Source: Bacteroidales bacterium (GTDB lineage: Bacteria; Bacteroidota; Bacteroidia; Bacteroidales; P3). From it: a DNA stretch of 59,861 nt. The notes under the pieces were generated by a model. That model saw only the letters and a program-made list of their open reading frames with translations, did no database searches and was not told the origin of the DNA. Shown here one piece after another: positions 9,355 to 17,520 of the stretch. The stretch spans positions 1 to 59,861 of the forward strand of contig JAKSMR010000013.1 in the NCBI GenBank assembly GCA_024400495.1. Direction: 5' to 3'. Made by a program: the position numbers and the translations under genes. Numbering within the stretch: position 1 is the first letter of the stretch; each line of letters opens with the position of its first letter.

Positions 9355-10215
9355 CTATAGGGTAAAGACAACATTCTTGTAATGGATGTCGCGGAGGAAG
9401 TCGTAGGCGCCTTCAAACTGGGTCAGGTTCTCGGGAGCGTGGGCGTCGGTGGATACCATAACGGGGATATTCTTCTCGTTCATGGTCTTGATGGTACGGG
9501 CTGCAGGATAGAAGTCGTTGTGGCGTCCTTTGTAGAGCCCACGGGTGTTGATCTCTGCAATGCTGCCGACCTCGCGGATGAGCTGCACGGTTTCGTGGAC
9601 AAGATCGAGAAACCAAGGCTCGTCGTAGTCGAAATAGCGTCCTTTGTTGTGCATGACAATCTTGTCGAAATGGCCGACGATGGTGGGGCGGGTGTTCTCT
9701 ATCATTGCGTTGTTCTGGTAGAAGAAGGTGCGTACGGCGTGCCTGACGTCCCCTTTGAAGATGCGATGAAGCCCATCGTCGTAGGTCTCCACCTTGCTTC
9801 CGTCGATAAACCAGAGGTTGTTGGGGTTTGGATGCTTGGAGAAGAGCGCTGGATCGGCAGGCTCGGGATCGGGGTTCTGCGGGTTGAAGACGAGATGGAC
9901 GCTGCCGATGACGTACTCCAGCCCACCTTCCTGGATGAGGGGGGTGAAGTTATTGAGAATGCCTGGTACATAATCGATCTCAAGACCAAGTTTGATTTCG
10001 ATACGTCCCGCATATTCTTCTTTGAGCGCCCTCACCTCGTTGCAGTAGGAGATATAGTCCTCCTGCTTGATGGCGAAGTTGTTCTCGAAAGGGACGGGTG
10101 CGTGGCCGCTGAACCCGAGATGAGAGAAACCATGGGCGAGGGCGTATTCCACATATTCGCGCAGCTCGCCTTTGCCGTCGCAGTATTTGGAGTGGGTATG
10201 ATAGTTGGTGTACAT
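9355..10215 (-). CDS. PHP-domain phosphatase (histidinol-phosphatase-like)
   Basis: Polymerase and histidinol phosphatase (PHP) family hydrolase, 286 aa. Metal-binding motifs are visible: YHTHSKYCDG at the N-terminus, GFSGHAPV, GLEIDY, GSVHLV, GHFDKI and STDAHAP near the C-terminus. It resembles HisJ/HisK-type histidinol-phosphatases, but no his genes are nearby, so another phosphoester is possible. The start at 10215 puts the first His motif at residues 4-8, as is normal. The frame stays open to 10257, but that extension (MARRHLSFINIKKK) is not part of the fold. The DUF5131 gene ends 14 bp upstream. Confidence 0.85.
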   Translation of the reverse strand: MYTNYHTHSKYCDGKGELREYVEYALAHGFSHLGFSGHAPVPFENNFAIKQEDYISYCNEVRALKEEYAGRIEIKLGLEIDYVPGILNNFTPLIQEGGLEYVIGSVHLVFNPQNPDPEPADPALFSKHPNPNNLWFIDGSKVETYDDGLHRIFKGDVRHAVRTFFYQNNAMIENTRPTIVGHFDKIVMHNKGRYFDYDEPWFLDLVHETVQLIREVGSIAEINTRGLYKGRHNDFYPAARTIKTMNEKNIPVMVSTDAHAPENLTQFEGAYDFLRDIHYKNVVFTL

Positions 10216-10229
10216 TTTCTTCTTGATGT

Positions 10230-11033
10230 TTATGAATGATAGGTGTCGTCGGGCCATTGGTAGGAAGCCGTCTCGGGAACGAAATAGCGGCCTATCCTGT
10301 AGTCAATATTGGCTTTGTGGGCTTGAGAGAGCTGATGCTTACGCATGACGCGAAAGGTTCTTCCGTCTTTGACGAAATAGGCGCCCGTCTGATGAAAGCG
10401 GAAGGGAATCTCTTTCTCCACACATTGGTGGCGAAGGGAGAGAACCCAGTCGTAGTGGCAGGGGCGAGCTCCAACGCCGGATTCGCCTCCGGCAGCGACC
10501 TCTTCGATTGTGTTGTCGAGATACTGTGAAATCTCTATGTGCTCAAGGAGCGGCGAAGCGATAATGCTCTTGTGTTTGATAGGCAACTGACGGAAGATGG
10601 GAAGCCGATAGTCGGCCATAGCCTGGTTCTCAACGGTGCAGCCGATCAAGACATTAGGATAGCCGTCGCCCCAGTCTGCAGGCTTGACATCGTTAAAGCG
10701 GTGGATACGCTTTGTGAAGAAATAGAACCAGAGGTCGGAGCGTTCCTTGATCATCTGCCAGGCTTCGGGGCGCCACGGGTCGGCATCCTCAAGGAGGAAT
10801 TCGCTGGTGAAGCAGGTAAAGACCACTTTGCCAGAAGGGATCTTGAAATTTCTGTCGCGCTTGTGCTTTATCGGAAGATTGAAGGCGAGCGTCTTGCGAA
10901 CTTCGCTGCTTGCGATATCGGAACCATACATCTCGTCTTGCCTGTAGACATAGCAGAACTGGCACCCTTGACTGACTTTCTTGCAGCCATGCCAGGGGTT
11001 CCATTCGGTGTATATGTTCCAAGTGTCGCTCAT
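10230..11033 (-). CDS. DUF5131 / phage Gp37-Gp68-like protein
   Basis: Protein of 267 aa of the DUF5131 (phage Gp37/Gp68) family, recognisable from the N-terminus (NIYTEWNPWHGCKKVSQGC), the Cys cluster C-x6-C-x2-C and the segments FFFTKR and GGESG. The Cys arrangement and TIM-barrel-like pattern suggest a radical-SAM-related fold, but the activity is unknown. The start overlaps the end of the GNAT gene by 4 bp (ATGA), so the two are translationally coupled. Such genes occur in both phages and chromosomes; no other phage gene is nearby. Confidence 0.75.
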   Translation of the reverse strand: MSDTWNIYTEWNPWHGCKKVSQGCQFCYVYRQDEMYGSDIASSEVRKTLAFNLPIKHKRDRNFKIPSGKVVFTCFTSEFLLEDADPWRPEAWQMIKERSDLWFYFFTKRIHRFNDVKPADWGDGYPNVLIGCTVENQAMADYRLPIFRQLPIKHKSIIASPLLEHIEISQYLDNTIEEVAAGGESGVGARPCHYDWVLSLRHQCVEKEIPFRFHQTGAYFVKDGRTFRVMRKHQLSQAHKANIDYRIGRYFVPETASYQWPDDTYHS

Positions 11034-11587
11034 AGGTCGTTGCATTCTTTGTCCTCGGCAGATGCTTGTGCCTTTTGATATTCGAGACGGGTGATGATTA
11101 CGTTTCGGGGCTCGTCGCTCCAAGAGGTGTTCTCCTGTTCGATGTGATGAATGACGAATCCAAGCTTCTCCTGGACACGAAGAGACTTCGTGTTTTCTGC
11201 GAAGCAGCCGCACCAGATGACGGAAAGACCGAGGTCGCGGAAAGCGTGGTGTATAGTCTTTTGTGCCGCTTCGGTAGCATAGCCGTCGTCCCAATAGGGC
11301 TTGCCGATCCAGTAGCCGAGGAGTTGCTCTCTGTCGTTGCTCGAGAGCGTGGGGTCGGGCATGGTGCCGCAACAACCTATCACTTCGCCGCTCTCTTTTA
11401 AAACGACAGCATAGATGGTAGGAAGATGGAATATGGTGTCGATAACATCGCGGCTTTCCGCTACAGACAGATGAGGATTCCATCCGGCTGCGGGACCTAC
11501 ATCGGGGTCTTTGGCCAGGAGGAAGAGCCGTTCTGCATCATCAGGCTTCCATGGACGGAGTATGAGTCGCTCGGTTTCTAGTGTCAT
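11030..11587 (-). CDS. GNAT family N-acetyltransferase (RimJ/RimL-like)
   Basis: Acetyl-CoA-dependent N-acyltransferase of 185 aa. It begins LETERLILRPWKPDDAERL, the typical RimJ/RimL-type start. The acetyl-CoA loop region lies around residues 90-110 (YWIGKPYWDDGYATEA), followed by the conserved NTKSLRVQEKLGF segment. The substrate could be a ribosomal protein N-terminus, an amino acid or an antibiotic, and the sequence does not decide. It sits in a close-packed minus-strand chain, 9 bp after the upstream hydrolase gene and overlapping DUF5131 by 4 bp. Confidence 0.88.
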   Translation of the reverse strand: MTLETERLILRPWKPDDAERLFLLAKDPDVGPAAGWNPHLSVAESRDVIDTIFHLPTIYAVVLKESGEVIGCCGTMPDPTLSSNDREQLLGYWIGKPYWDDGYATEAAQKTIHHAFRDLGLSVIWCGCFAENTKSLRVQEKLGFVIHHIEQENTSWSDEPRNVIITRLEYQKAQASAEDKECNDL

Positions 11588-11596
11588 GATTGTTGA

Positions 11597-12403
11597 TTAT
11601 AAGTTGTTGATGAACCTGACGATTACGTTATTCACCTCGTCGGGACTGTCGTAGGGTGAATTGTGGCCACATCGGTCGATCGTATGGAGGTAAAGTCTCT
11701 CTTGTTGGGCCCATCTGCGGTTGTAGCGGCGTGTGGAACCTGCATAGTCTTGTCTGCCACAAACCAGAATCGTTGGACAACAGAGTGGATTTTGATACTG
11801 CATCTTTGTAGCCTCGCCGAGCAAACGATAGCCGTAGGCGGCAAGAAGGCAGTATTCTGTCTTGCTGTAATCAAGCATGAACGTCCTCATCTGCTGGCGG
11901 GCAGCTGGTGACTGGGCGACGCCATTGCTCCCCCATCTTATCAGCCACTTCCATGGAATGGCGTAATACATGCTGTAGGTGTGGTTGAGCCAGGCTAACT
12001 CGAACGATGTGTAATAATGGCGACGCAAAGGAGCCGAATCGAGGCTGACGAACCCCAGTACCGATTTGGGATAGAGCTGCATATAGCATTGGGAGATATA
12101 TCCGCCGAAACTCTGGCCGACAAGGATGAGATGTTGTATGCCTTCTACTTCCAATATAGAATGCAGGAAACGGGCTAGATCATCCATCGAGAAATCGAGC
12201 GAGAAAGGACGTGAAAGCCCGTGGGCGGGAGCATCCCATACCATCACATTGTAGGCACGGGAGAAATAGTCTGTCTGCCGGTCGAAAAGCCTATGGTCGG
12301 CGGTGAGACCGGGCAGAAAGACGAGGGAGGGACGTTGTGACTGAATGTCGTTGGTCCAATAGACGATCGTTCCCGATGGGGTTGTGTATTCTTTTCTTGT
12401 CAT
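11597..12403 (-). CDS. Cytoplasmic alpha/beta hydrolase
   Basis: Alpha/beta-hydrolase of 268 aa without a signal peptide. Nucleophile elbow GQSFGG, preceded by VWDAPAHGLS (strand and oxyanion loop). The acid lies near VCGRQDYAG and the catalytic His in DRCGHNSPYD near the C-terminus. It resembles proline iminopeptidase/haloperoxidase-type hydrolases, but the substrate is unknown. The start overlaps the stop of the upstream cation transporter gene by 4 bp, so the two are probably cotranscribed. Confidence 0.85.
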   Translation of the reverse strand: MTRKEYTTPSGTIVYWTNDIQSQRPSLVFLPGLTADHRLFDRQTDYFSRAYNVMVWDAPAHGLSRPFSLDFSMDDLARFLHSILEVEGIQHLILVGQSFGGYISQCYMQLYPKSVLGFVSLDSAPLRRHYYTSFELAWLNHTYSMYYAIPWKWLIRWGSNGVAQSPAARQQMRTFMLDYSKTEYCLLAAYGYRLLGEATKMQYQNPLCCPTILVCGRQDYAGSTRRYNRRWAQQERLYLHTIDRCGHNSPYDSPDEVNNVIVRFINNL

Positions 12404-13299
12404 TGCCGGGATGGTTCAATATGGATAGATATATGTGTCTCTTCCCCGAAAACCTGACGCAGTTTGGTCTCCGCCTTGTCTACGATGTCGTGGGCTTGGA
12501 GAACCGTAAGGTCTGGGTTCACCTCTACAATTGCCTCTATCATGAAACGAGGTCCGCTCTGGCGTGTGTACAACTTCTGCATCCTCTCGATTCCTTTCAC
12601 AGAAACGATAGTGCTTTCTATTCTCTGCTCAATCTCATCAGATAGGGAACCGTCTGTAAGCTCGGAAAGGGCTGGAATCGCCATACGCACAGCGACAACG
12701 AGGATGATGACGCTGATCAGGCATCCGACTATGGGGTCTAGCACGGTCCACCGTCCGCCTAGCAGGATGGCGCCGCCGATACCCAAGGTTGCTCCTATAG
12801 AGGAGAGTGCGTCTGTGCGATGGTGCCAGGCATTGGCAAGCATAACGGGACTGTTGACTTTTTTTGCCACCCGGGCTGTCCAATGGTAGAGGATCTCTTT
12901 GACCAGGATAGATGTTAGTGCTGCCCATAAGGCTATGGCGCTGGGAGGCGGCAGCTCCGCTCCTCTGATGGCGGAGAGAGCCTGCTCAAAGCCGTCAAGC
13001 AGCATCTTGCCTCCAACGACGAGGAGAAGAAGGGAGACGATGGCGGTGGCTAGTGTCTCAAACTTGCCATGGCCATAGTCGTGGTTTTTGTCCTTCCCTT
13101 TGCCGGCAACCCGCACCATAACAAGAACGACGACATCGCTGACAAGATCGGAGAATGAATGGACGGCGTCGGCCACCATAGCACTACTTTGACCTAATAT
13201 CCCGGCAATAAGTTTGCCGACAGCCAAAGCGACATTAGCCATCGCGCCACCTATGGTGACGTTAGAGATGGTTCTGGTGCGCTGGGTTGTCATGGACAT
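12400..13299 (-). CDS. Cation diffusion facilitator family transporter
   Basis: CDF-family divalent cation efflux protein, 299 aa: an N-terminal transmembrane bundle with metal-site motifs HSFSDLVSDV and HRTDALSSIG in helices 2 and 5, then a cytoplasmic C-terminal domain (PRFMIEAIVEVNPDLTVLQAHDIVDKAE). It exports Zn, Fe, Mn or Co across the inner membrane in the family; specificity is not settled here. It is coupled to the hydrolase downstream by a 4-bp overlap and lies just downstream of a small membrane peptide. Confidence 0.93.
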   Translation of the reverse strand: MSMTTQRTRTISNVTIGGAMANVALAVGKLIAGILGQSSAMVADAVHSFSDLVSDVVVLVMVRVAGKGKDKNHDYGHGKFETLATAIVSLLLLVVGGKMLLDGFEQALSAIRGAELPPPSAIALWAALTSILVKEILYHWTARVAKKVNSPVMLANAWHHRTDALSSIGATLGIGGAILLGGRWTVLDPIVGCLISVIILVVAVRMAIPALSELTDGSLSDEIEQRIESTIVSVKGIERMQKLYTRQSGPRFMIEAIVEVNPDLTVLQAHDIVDKAETKLRQVFGEETHISIHIEPSRQ

Positions 13300-13337
13300 T
13301 ACTATTCTTGGTCGTTATTCTTGTTTTCTTAGGTCTT

Positions 13338-13499
13338 CTAGCTAAACATCAAACAGGCGGCTATGCAGAAGAAGGCCGCAAGAAGCAGCATCTTGGAACT
13401 TCCTTCACCAAAAATCAGGATGCAAAGAAGGATAACGCCAGCAATGCCGAATACGAGAAAGGCTATCTTGGAGATGATGTCGCGAGTCTTATCGTTCAT
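13338..13499 (-). CDS. Small two-span membrane peptide
   Basis: A 53-aa frame starting MNDKTRDIISKIAFLVFGIA, with two hydrophobic stretches (about 11-29 and 37-52) separated by the short polar loop GEGSSK. Its ATG overlaps the end of the upstream lipoprotein hydrolase gene by 11 bp and it ends 38 bp before the cation transporter, which fits a translationally coupled operon member. It resembles many uncharacterised Bacteroidota small membrane proteins; no function is inferred. Confidence 0.65.
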   Translation of the reverse strand: MNDKTRDIISKIAFLVFGIAGVILLCILIFGEGSSKMLLLAAFFCIAACLMFS

Positions 13500-14379
13500 T
13501 TTGCAATCTGATTAAAAATTGATGTAGGATTTCATTAAACCATTCGGCCCGCTCCATATGGATGAAGTGGCCGCAGGTCAGAAGCTCTTCGTACTGCAGA
13601 CAGGAATAGAGCGCTTCCATCTGCTGCCGGTTGTCTGGAGCGAGACCTGAATTCTGGGTGCAGATGATCAAGGAGGGGCGGTTGATGACAGCTCCGGTCC
13701 AGTTCTCTTTATTTATCAGGTTCTTCATCGTGCTAGCCGCCACGTGACGGGAAGTGTTGGGCATTACGCTCATGGCGTAATCGTTCACCTCCTGGGGTGT
13801 TTCTGGACCGGCGAGGGAGGAGACAAAGCCTTGGAAGACGGCTCGGATGCTGTCTGTGTCGAAACTTGAAGAAAAGCCCTCCACGGCAGCCGTATAGTCG
13901 GCATAGTCGCAGGATGTGGTGTCCTGAGGATAGAGGCAGTAGACGCCATCAATGTCTACCAACGCGGCGACCTCGTCGGGATAGTTGAAGACATACTGGC
14001 GACATATGGCAGAGCCTAGGCTGTGGCCAACTAGGATGACTTTACCTGCTTCCCAGGAAAGACCGGCAAGCACACCATGGATGGCGCTGGCATAGTAGTC
14101 GAGTGTGTAATCCACTTCGGGCTTAGCACTTTGGCCAAAACCGGGGAGATCGACAAAGACCAGATTATAGTCTTTGAAGGCTTCTCGCTGATATTTCCAT
14201 GTGTTGAGGTCGCAGCCCAGACCATGGATAAAAACGATGGTCGGAGCATCTTTTCCACAAACTTGTTCCTCGTGATAAACGAAATCTGCGTTTGTCGCTT
14301 CGTTCGTCGTTTTTGCCGGATGGCAAGCCCACACGAGTGTAGCGGCAAGCAGCAAGAGGGTGTTTTTTATTGATTTCAT
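13489..14379 (-). CDS. Alpha/beta hydrolase lipoprotein
   Basis: Hydrolase of 296 aa with a type II signal: MKSIKNTLLLLAATLVWAC, Cys19 as lipid anchor. Catalytic elements are GHSLGSA (nucleophile Ser), HGLGCDLNTW (oxyanion loop) and CGHFIHMERAEWF (His). It is envelope-anchored and unrelated by clear orthology to the cytoplasmic hydrolase two genes downstream. The substrate is not deducible. The porin-like gene ends 30 bp upstream, so it may head or continue that transcript. Confidence 0.82.
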   Translation of the reverse strand: MKSIKNTLLLLAATLVWACHPAKTTNEATNADFVYHEEQVCGKDAPTIVFIHGLGCDLNTWKYQREAFKDYNLVFVDLPGFGQSAKPEVDYTLDYYASAIHGVLAGLSWEAGKVILVGHSLGSAICRQYVFNYPDEVAALVDIDGVYCLYPQDTTSCDYADYTAAVEGFSSSFDTDSIRAVFQGFVSSLAGPETPQEVNDYAMSVMPNTSRHVAASTMKNLINKENWTGAVINRPSLIICTQNSGLAPDNRQQMEALYSCLQYEELLTCGHFIHMERAEWFNEILHQFLIRLQNER

Positions 14380-14409
14380 TTGTTTGTTGATTTTGTGCTG
14401 TGTTTCTTG

Positions 14410-15675
14410 TTAAAAGTCATATTGTGCGCCAAGGATCAGGCGTACGTTGGTCGGGTCGTTCTTGGCATCGGCCTCAAAATGGTAGGATGTAGGACTATCG
14501 GTCACTTTCTTGCCATACTGGGCATTGGTGACCTCGACGTCGAACATAAAGCTCAGACCGTGGCCGGCGAAGAAACTGACACGAGGTTGCACTCTCCAAA
14601 GGCTCTGCATGTCGAATCCACGGCCATAAGGGGTGTCGGTTACATCATAGGAGTCTCCGAAGTTGTTGTTGACGCCATAGCCAAGGAAGAGCGCTGGACG
14701 CCATTTGCCGGTATTGCGGCTGAAATCGACCCAGGCGGTAGTCCAGGTAAACGGCTTGTAGGAATAGCTGCAGGAACCCGCAACAGAGAAGGTGTCCATG
14801 CATTCGATATAACCGCCCATGGTGCAGCCTTCATAGAGGTTGTCGCTTAGGATCGTCTGGGCTTTGATGGTGACCTGCCCGATGCTGTATTTGCCAAAGA
14901 GACTGAAGGAGGAGCTGTTATAGCGAGTGTCGGCCTTGTTGCCATAGATATCCACATTGCGAGGCTTGATGCTCATGAAATTGGCTGCGGCGCCGGCAAA
15001 GATCTTCTCCCCTTTGTAACGGACCTGGGCATTGAACTCGGGCACCATGCCGGTCTTGATGTATTGGGTAGAAGCGCCAAGAGGCCCCTGTGACTTGTTG
15101 TCGAGCTGGAAGGCGGCCACAGCTACAGCCTCCCATTTTCCAAGGCGATAGGTGTAGCGGAACTGATTGTAGCGGGCGTAGGGATGGAATGGAGCACCCA
15201 TGTTGAGAGGCTGTGTCATAGGCATGATCTCGTGAATCACCATGGGGTACCAATACTGGCCCATGAGCAGGGAATGCTTCTCCCAGTCCATATTGATGTA
15301 AGCGTGGCGGAGGCGTAGGGTGTTTATGGTTTCGTTGGTGGGACCGGTGAAGTCGCCCTCGATGAAACCGCGCAGATGTGCACCCAAGACATCGGGACCG
15401 GAGACAGAGAGGTTCACACGTGCGGTAATGGCCAGCATATTCAGCGAAGGCAGATCATTGAGATTGTTCTGCCCCGATGCATCCATCTTGACAGGAGAAG
15501 GATAGAAGAGCATCATTCCCTCTCGTCCGGCAACAACCTGGCGGGTGTCACCATAAAGCACGGGGTTGACGAAGCCATGGAACTTGTAGCTCCACTTGTT
15601 TTCGGTGGACTCGCTTTGTGCCATCACAAATCCTATGGATGCGATAAAAGCGAATGCTAGTAATATCTTTTTCAT
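14410..15675 (-). CDS. Porin-like outer-membrane beta-barrel protein
   Basis: Protein of 421 aa with a signal peptide (MKKILLAFAFIASIGFVMAQ) followed by alternating polar/aromatic strands ending in a C-terminal Phe (LILGAQYDF), the hallmark of an outer-membrane barrel. Segments such as INMDWEKHSLLMGQYWYPM recall DcaP/phosphate-porin-like barrels found widely in Bacteroidales. The start is at the signal-peptide Met; a frame extension to 15741 is not credible. Cargo is unknown. It lies upstream of the lipoprotein hydrolase on the same strand. Confidence 0.75.
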   Translation of the reverse strand: MKKILLAFAFIASIGFVMAQSESTENKWSYKFHGFVNPVLYGDTRQVVAGREGMMLFYPSPVKMDASGQNNLNDLPSLNMLAITARVNLSVSGPDVLGAHLRGFIEGDFTGPTNETINTLRLRHAYINMDWEKHSLLMGQYWYPMVIHEIMPMTQPLNMGAPFHPYARYNQFRYTYRLGKWEAVAVAAFQLDNKSQGPLGASTQYIKTGMVPEFNAQVRYKGEKIFAGAAANFMSIKPRNVDIYGNKADTRYNSSSFSLFGKYSIGQVTIKAQTILSDNLYEGCTMGGYIECMDTFSVAGSCSYSYKPFTWTTAWVDFSRNTGKWRPALFLGYGVNNNFGDSYDVTDTPYGRGFDMQSLWRVQPRVSFFAGHGLSFMFDVEVTNAQYGKKVTDSPTSYHFEADAKNDPTNVRLILGAQYDF

Positions 15676-15818
15676 TCGGTAGTCAAAATATAATCTAGAG
15701 ATATGATCCTGTTGAATACGATGGATGTTGTAAGGAGCCAAAAAGATCCAAACCTTTTGACTCCTATTTCTTCCCTGCTCCTCATCCTGACGAAGGAACT
15801 AGGGAATGACAATCCTTA

Positions 15819-16523
15819 TTATTTCTTGCTGCCGCCAGCGAGGGCAAGGATGAGGCCGAGGGCGACACCGAGGGCTGCTGCAAAGAGAACCTGGAATGTG
15901 GCAGGAAGGATGAAGGTGATGGTGTGTGCGGGGAACCAGAAGAGAGGGATGGTCTTCTTGAAAACAAGGTTCCATTGTACGTCCCAATTAACCTTGGTGC
16001 TGATGATCTCGCGCATCTTCATAGGACGGAGGAGTCCTGCGATGGTTCCTCCATTGTCGATGATGTGGATATCGGTACACTTGTGGAAGGTCATCATGAC
16101 AGGAGCAAAGATGGTGTTCATGGCAACACTCACGGCGAAGGCGATGCCGAGCTTACCCCAGGATAGGTCGCCCGAGAAGATGGTTGCCATAGTGCCACGT
16201 TCAGCTCCTGCTACCGCGTCGAGAAAAGTGGGGACACCCGATTTGAAGATCATCATAGCCATGGTAATGCACATTCCGAGGAAACCCCATACCATCATAC
16301 GGGGAACCATACCGAAACCTTTCTCGTTCCAGACACCTTTACGGATACGGAGTGCCCACATCTCACCAAAAGTAGCGAGGATGGCGAACTTGAAGAAAGC
16401 CATGATAAAGGGATGGGCTTTGGTGGAAGCTTCAAACCAAGCGAAGAATCCTGTGGCAGGAATAAAGAAGGGTGCGAGTACCACAACTACGCAGAGGATG
16501 ATTAGAAAGTCTTGTTTTTTCAT
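15819..16523 (-). CDS. Integral membrane protein, Mpv17/PMP22-like
   Basis: Polytopic membrane protein of 234 aa with about five hydrophobic spans. Residues near 185-215 (NWDVQWNLVFKKTIPLFWFPAH) resemble the W-x2-W-P signature region of Mpv17/PMP22-type proteins, some of which are annotated in Bacteroides. Function in bacteria is unknown. It is separated from the porin gene by 143 bp and from lpxA by an imperfect palindrome, so it is probably transcribed separately or with partial read-through. Confidence 0.6.
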   Translation of the reverse strand: MKKQDFLIILCVVVVLAPFFIPATGFFAWFEASTKAHPFIMAFFKFAILATFGEMWALRIRKGVWNEKGFGMVPRMMVWGFLGMCITMAMMIFKSGVPTFLDAVAGAERGTMATIFSGDLSWGKLGIAFAVSVAMNTIFAPVMMTFHKCTDIHIIDNGGTIAGLLRPMKMREIISTKVNWDVQWNLVFKKTIPLFWFPAHTITFILPATFQVLFAAALGVALGLILALAGGSKK

Positions 16524-16574
16524 TATTATTGTATATTATTTTCTTTTATTAGATATTCGTTTCTTGCGATTTGT

Positions 16575-16660
16575 AAAGCGCAATTCGCAATTCGTAATTG
16601 GATAAACAGACGTTAGACAAAACGGGATATTGTCCAATTACGCATCACGAATCACGCTTT
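16575..16660. repeat. Imperfect palindrome with 31-bp arms
   Basis: The left arm 16575-16605 and the reverse complement of 16630-16660 match at about 25 of 31 positions, around a 24-bp loop. The core GTAATTGGA / TCCAATTAC (16594-16602, 16633-16641) is perfect. The left arm itself repeats AATTCG. It lies between lpxA (end) and the Mpv17-like gene (start), both on the minus strand. It could be a REP-like element or an attenuating hairpin. Confidence 0.75.
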
Positions 16661-16703
16661 GCGTATTATTCTTTCCTCGGCCTCGAAGGCCTTGGTGGAG
16701 CGG

Positions 16704-17495
16704 CTATTCCTCGCTACGGCCGGTGCGATTGTAGCCTTTCAGGATACCTGTAGTGGCGTTGCCGAGGAAGCTGAGGATGATTTTGGCTTCGGCGGTGTTG
16801 CCGTACTGCTCCTTGATGAGTTCGGTGGCCTGAGAGACACAATGTCCGGACTGGAAGAGGATGCGGTAGATATCAAGAATATTGTTGATGGATGCCTGGT
16901 TGAATCCACGACGATGGAGGCCAATGGTGTTGACGCCTGCGTAGGAGATAGGCATACGGGCAGCCTTGACATAGGGAGGAATATCCTTTCCGACGAGGGA
17001 GCCGCCGCTGGTGATTACGTGCGAGCCGATATGGACAAACTGATGTACAGCGGTCTTGCCGCCGAGAACGGTCCAGTCGCCAACGGTAACATGGCCGGCG
17101 AGAGTGGCGTTGTTGGCAAAGACACAGTTGTTTCCGACGATACAATCATGGGCAACATGCACATATGCCATCAGAAGGTTGTTGCTGCCGATGATGGTGG
17201 TTCCGGAAGCGGAAGTGCCGCGGCTGATGGTGCAGCATTCGCGAATGACGTTATTGTCTCCAATCTCAACGGTAGTATATTCGCCGTCGAATTTCAGATC
17301 CTGGGGGACTGCTGCGATGACAGCGCCAGGGAAAATCTTGTTGTTCTTGCCGATACGGGCACCGGGGAAGATGGTCACGTTAGGACCGATCCAAGTGCCG
17401 TCGCCGATCTCTACGTCTTCGTAGATAGTGGTGAAGTTGCAGATAGTTACATCTTTACCGATCTTGGCATCGGGGTGGATATCGTTCAGTATCAT
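16704..17495 (-). CDS. lpxA: UDP-N-acetylglucosamine acyltransferase LpxA
   Basis: First enzyme of lipid A synthesis. It transfers a hydroxyacyl chain from acyl carrier protein to UDP-GlcNAc in the cytoplasm. 263 aa, with many hexapeptide turns typical of the left-handed beta helix (IGDGTWIGPNVTIFPGARIG). The catalytic His lies in the segment YVHVAHDCIVGNN, and the C-terminal helical domain (ASINNILDIYRILFQSG) is present. It is 25 bp downstream of lpxC, forming an lpxC-lpxA pair without a fabZ domain or gene in between. Confidence 0.95.
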   Translation of the reverse strand: MILNDIHPDAKIGKDVTICNFTTIYEDVEIGDGTWIGPNVTIFPGARIGKNNKIFPGAVIAAVPQDLKFDGEYTTVEIGDNNVIRECCTISRGTSASGTTIIGSNNLLMAYVHVAHDCIVGNNCVFANNATLAGHVTVGDWTVLGGKTAVHQFVHIGSHVITSGGSLVGKDIPPYVKAARMPISYAGVNTIGLHRRGFNQASINNILDIYRILFQSGHCVSQATELIKEQYGNTAEAKIILSFLGNATTGILKGYNRTGRSEE

Positions 17496-17520
17496 TTTAC
17501 TTTTTAGTGTTATTGTCTGA

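Noticed and set aside
10230-11033. Prophage remnant because of the Gp37/Gp68-like gene
   Set aside because: No other phage gene nearby, and it is embedded in a close-packed chromosomal gene chain.
11597-14379. The two alpha/beta hydrolases as a recent duplication
   Set aside because: One is cytoplasmic, the other a lipoprotein, and motif contexts differ throughout; they are distant members of a large superfamily.
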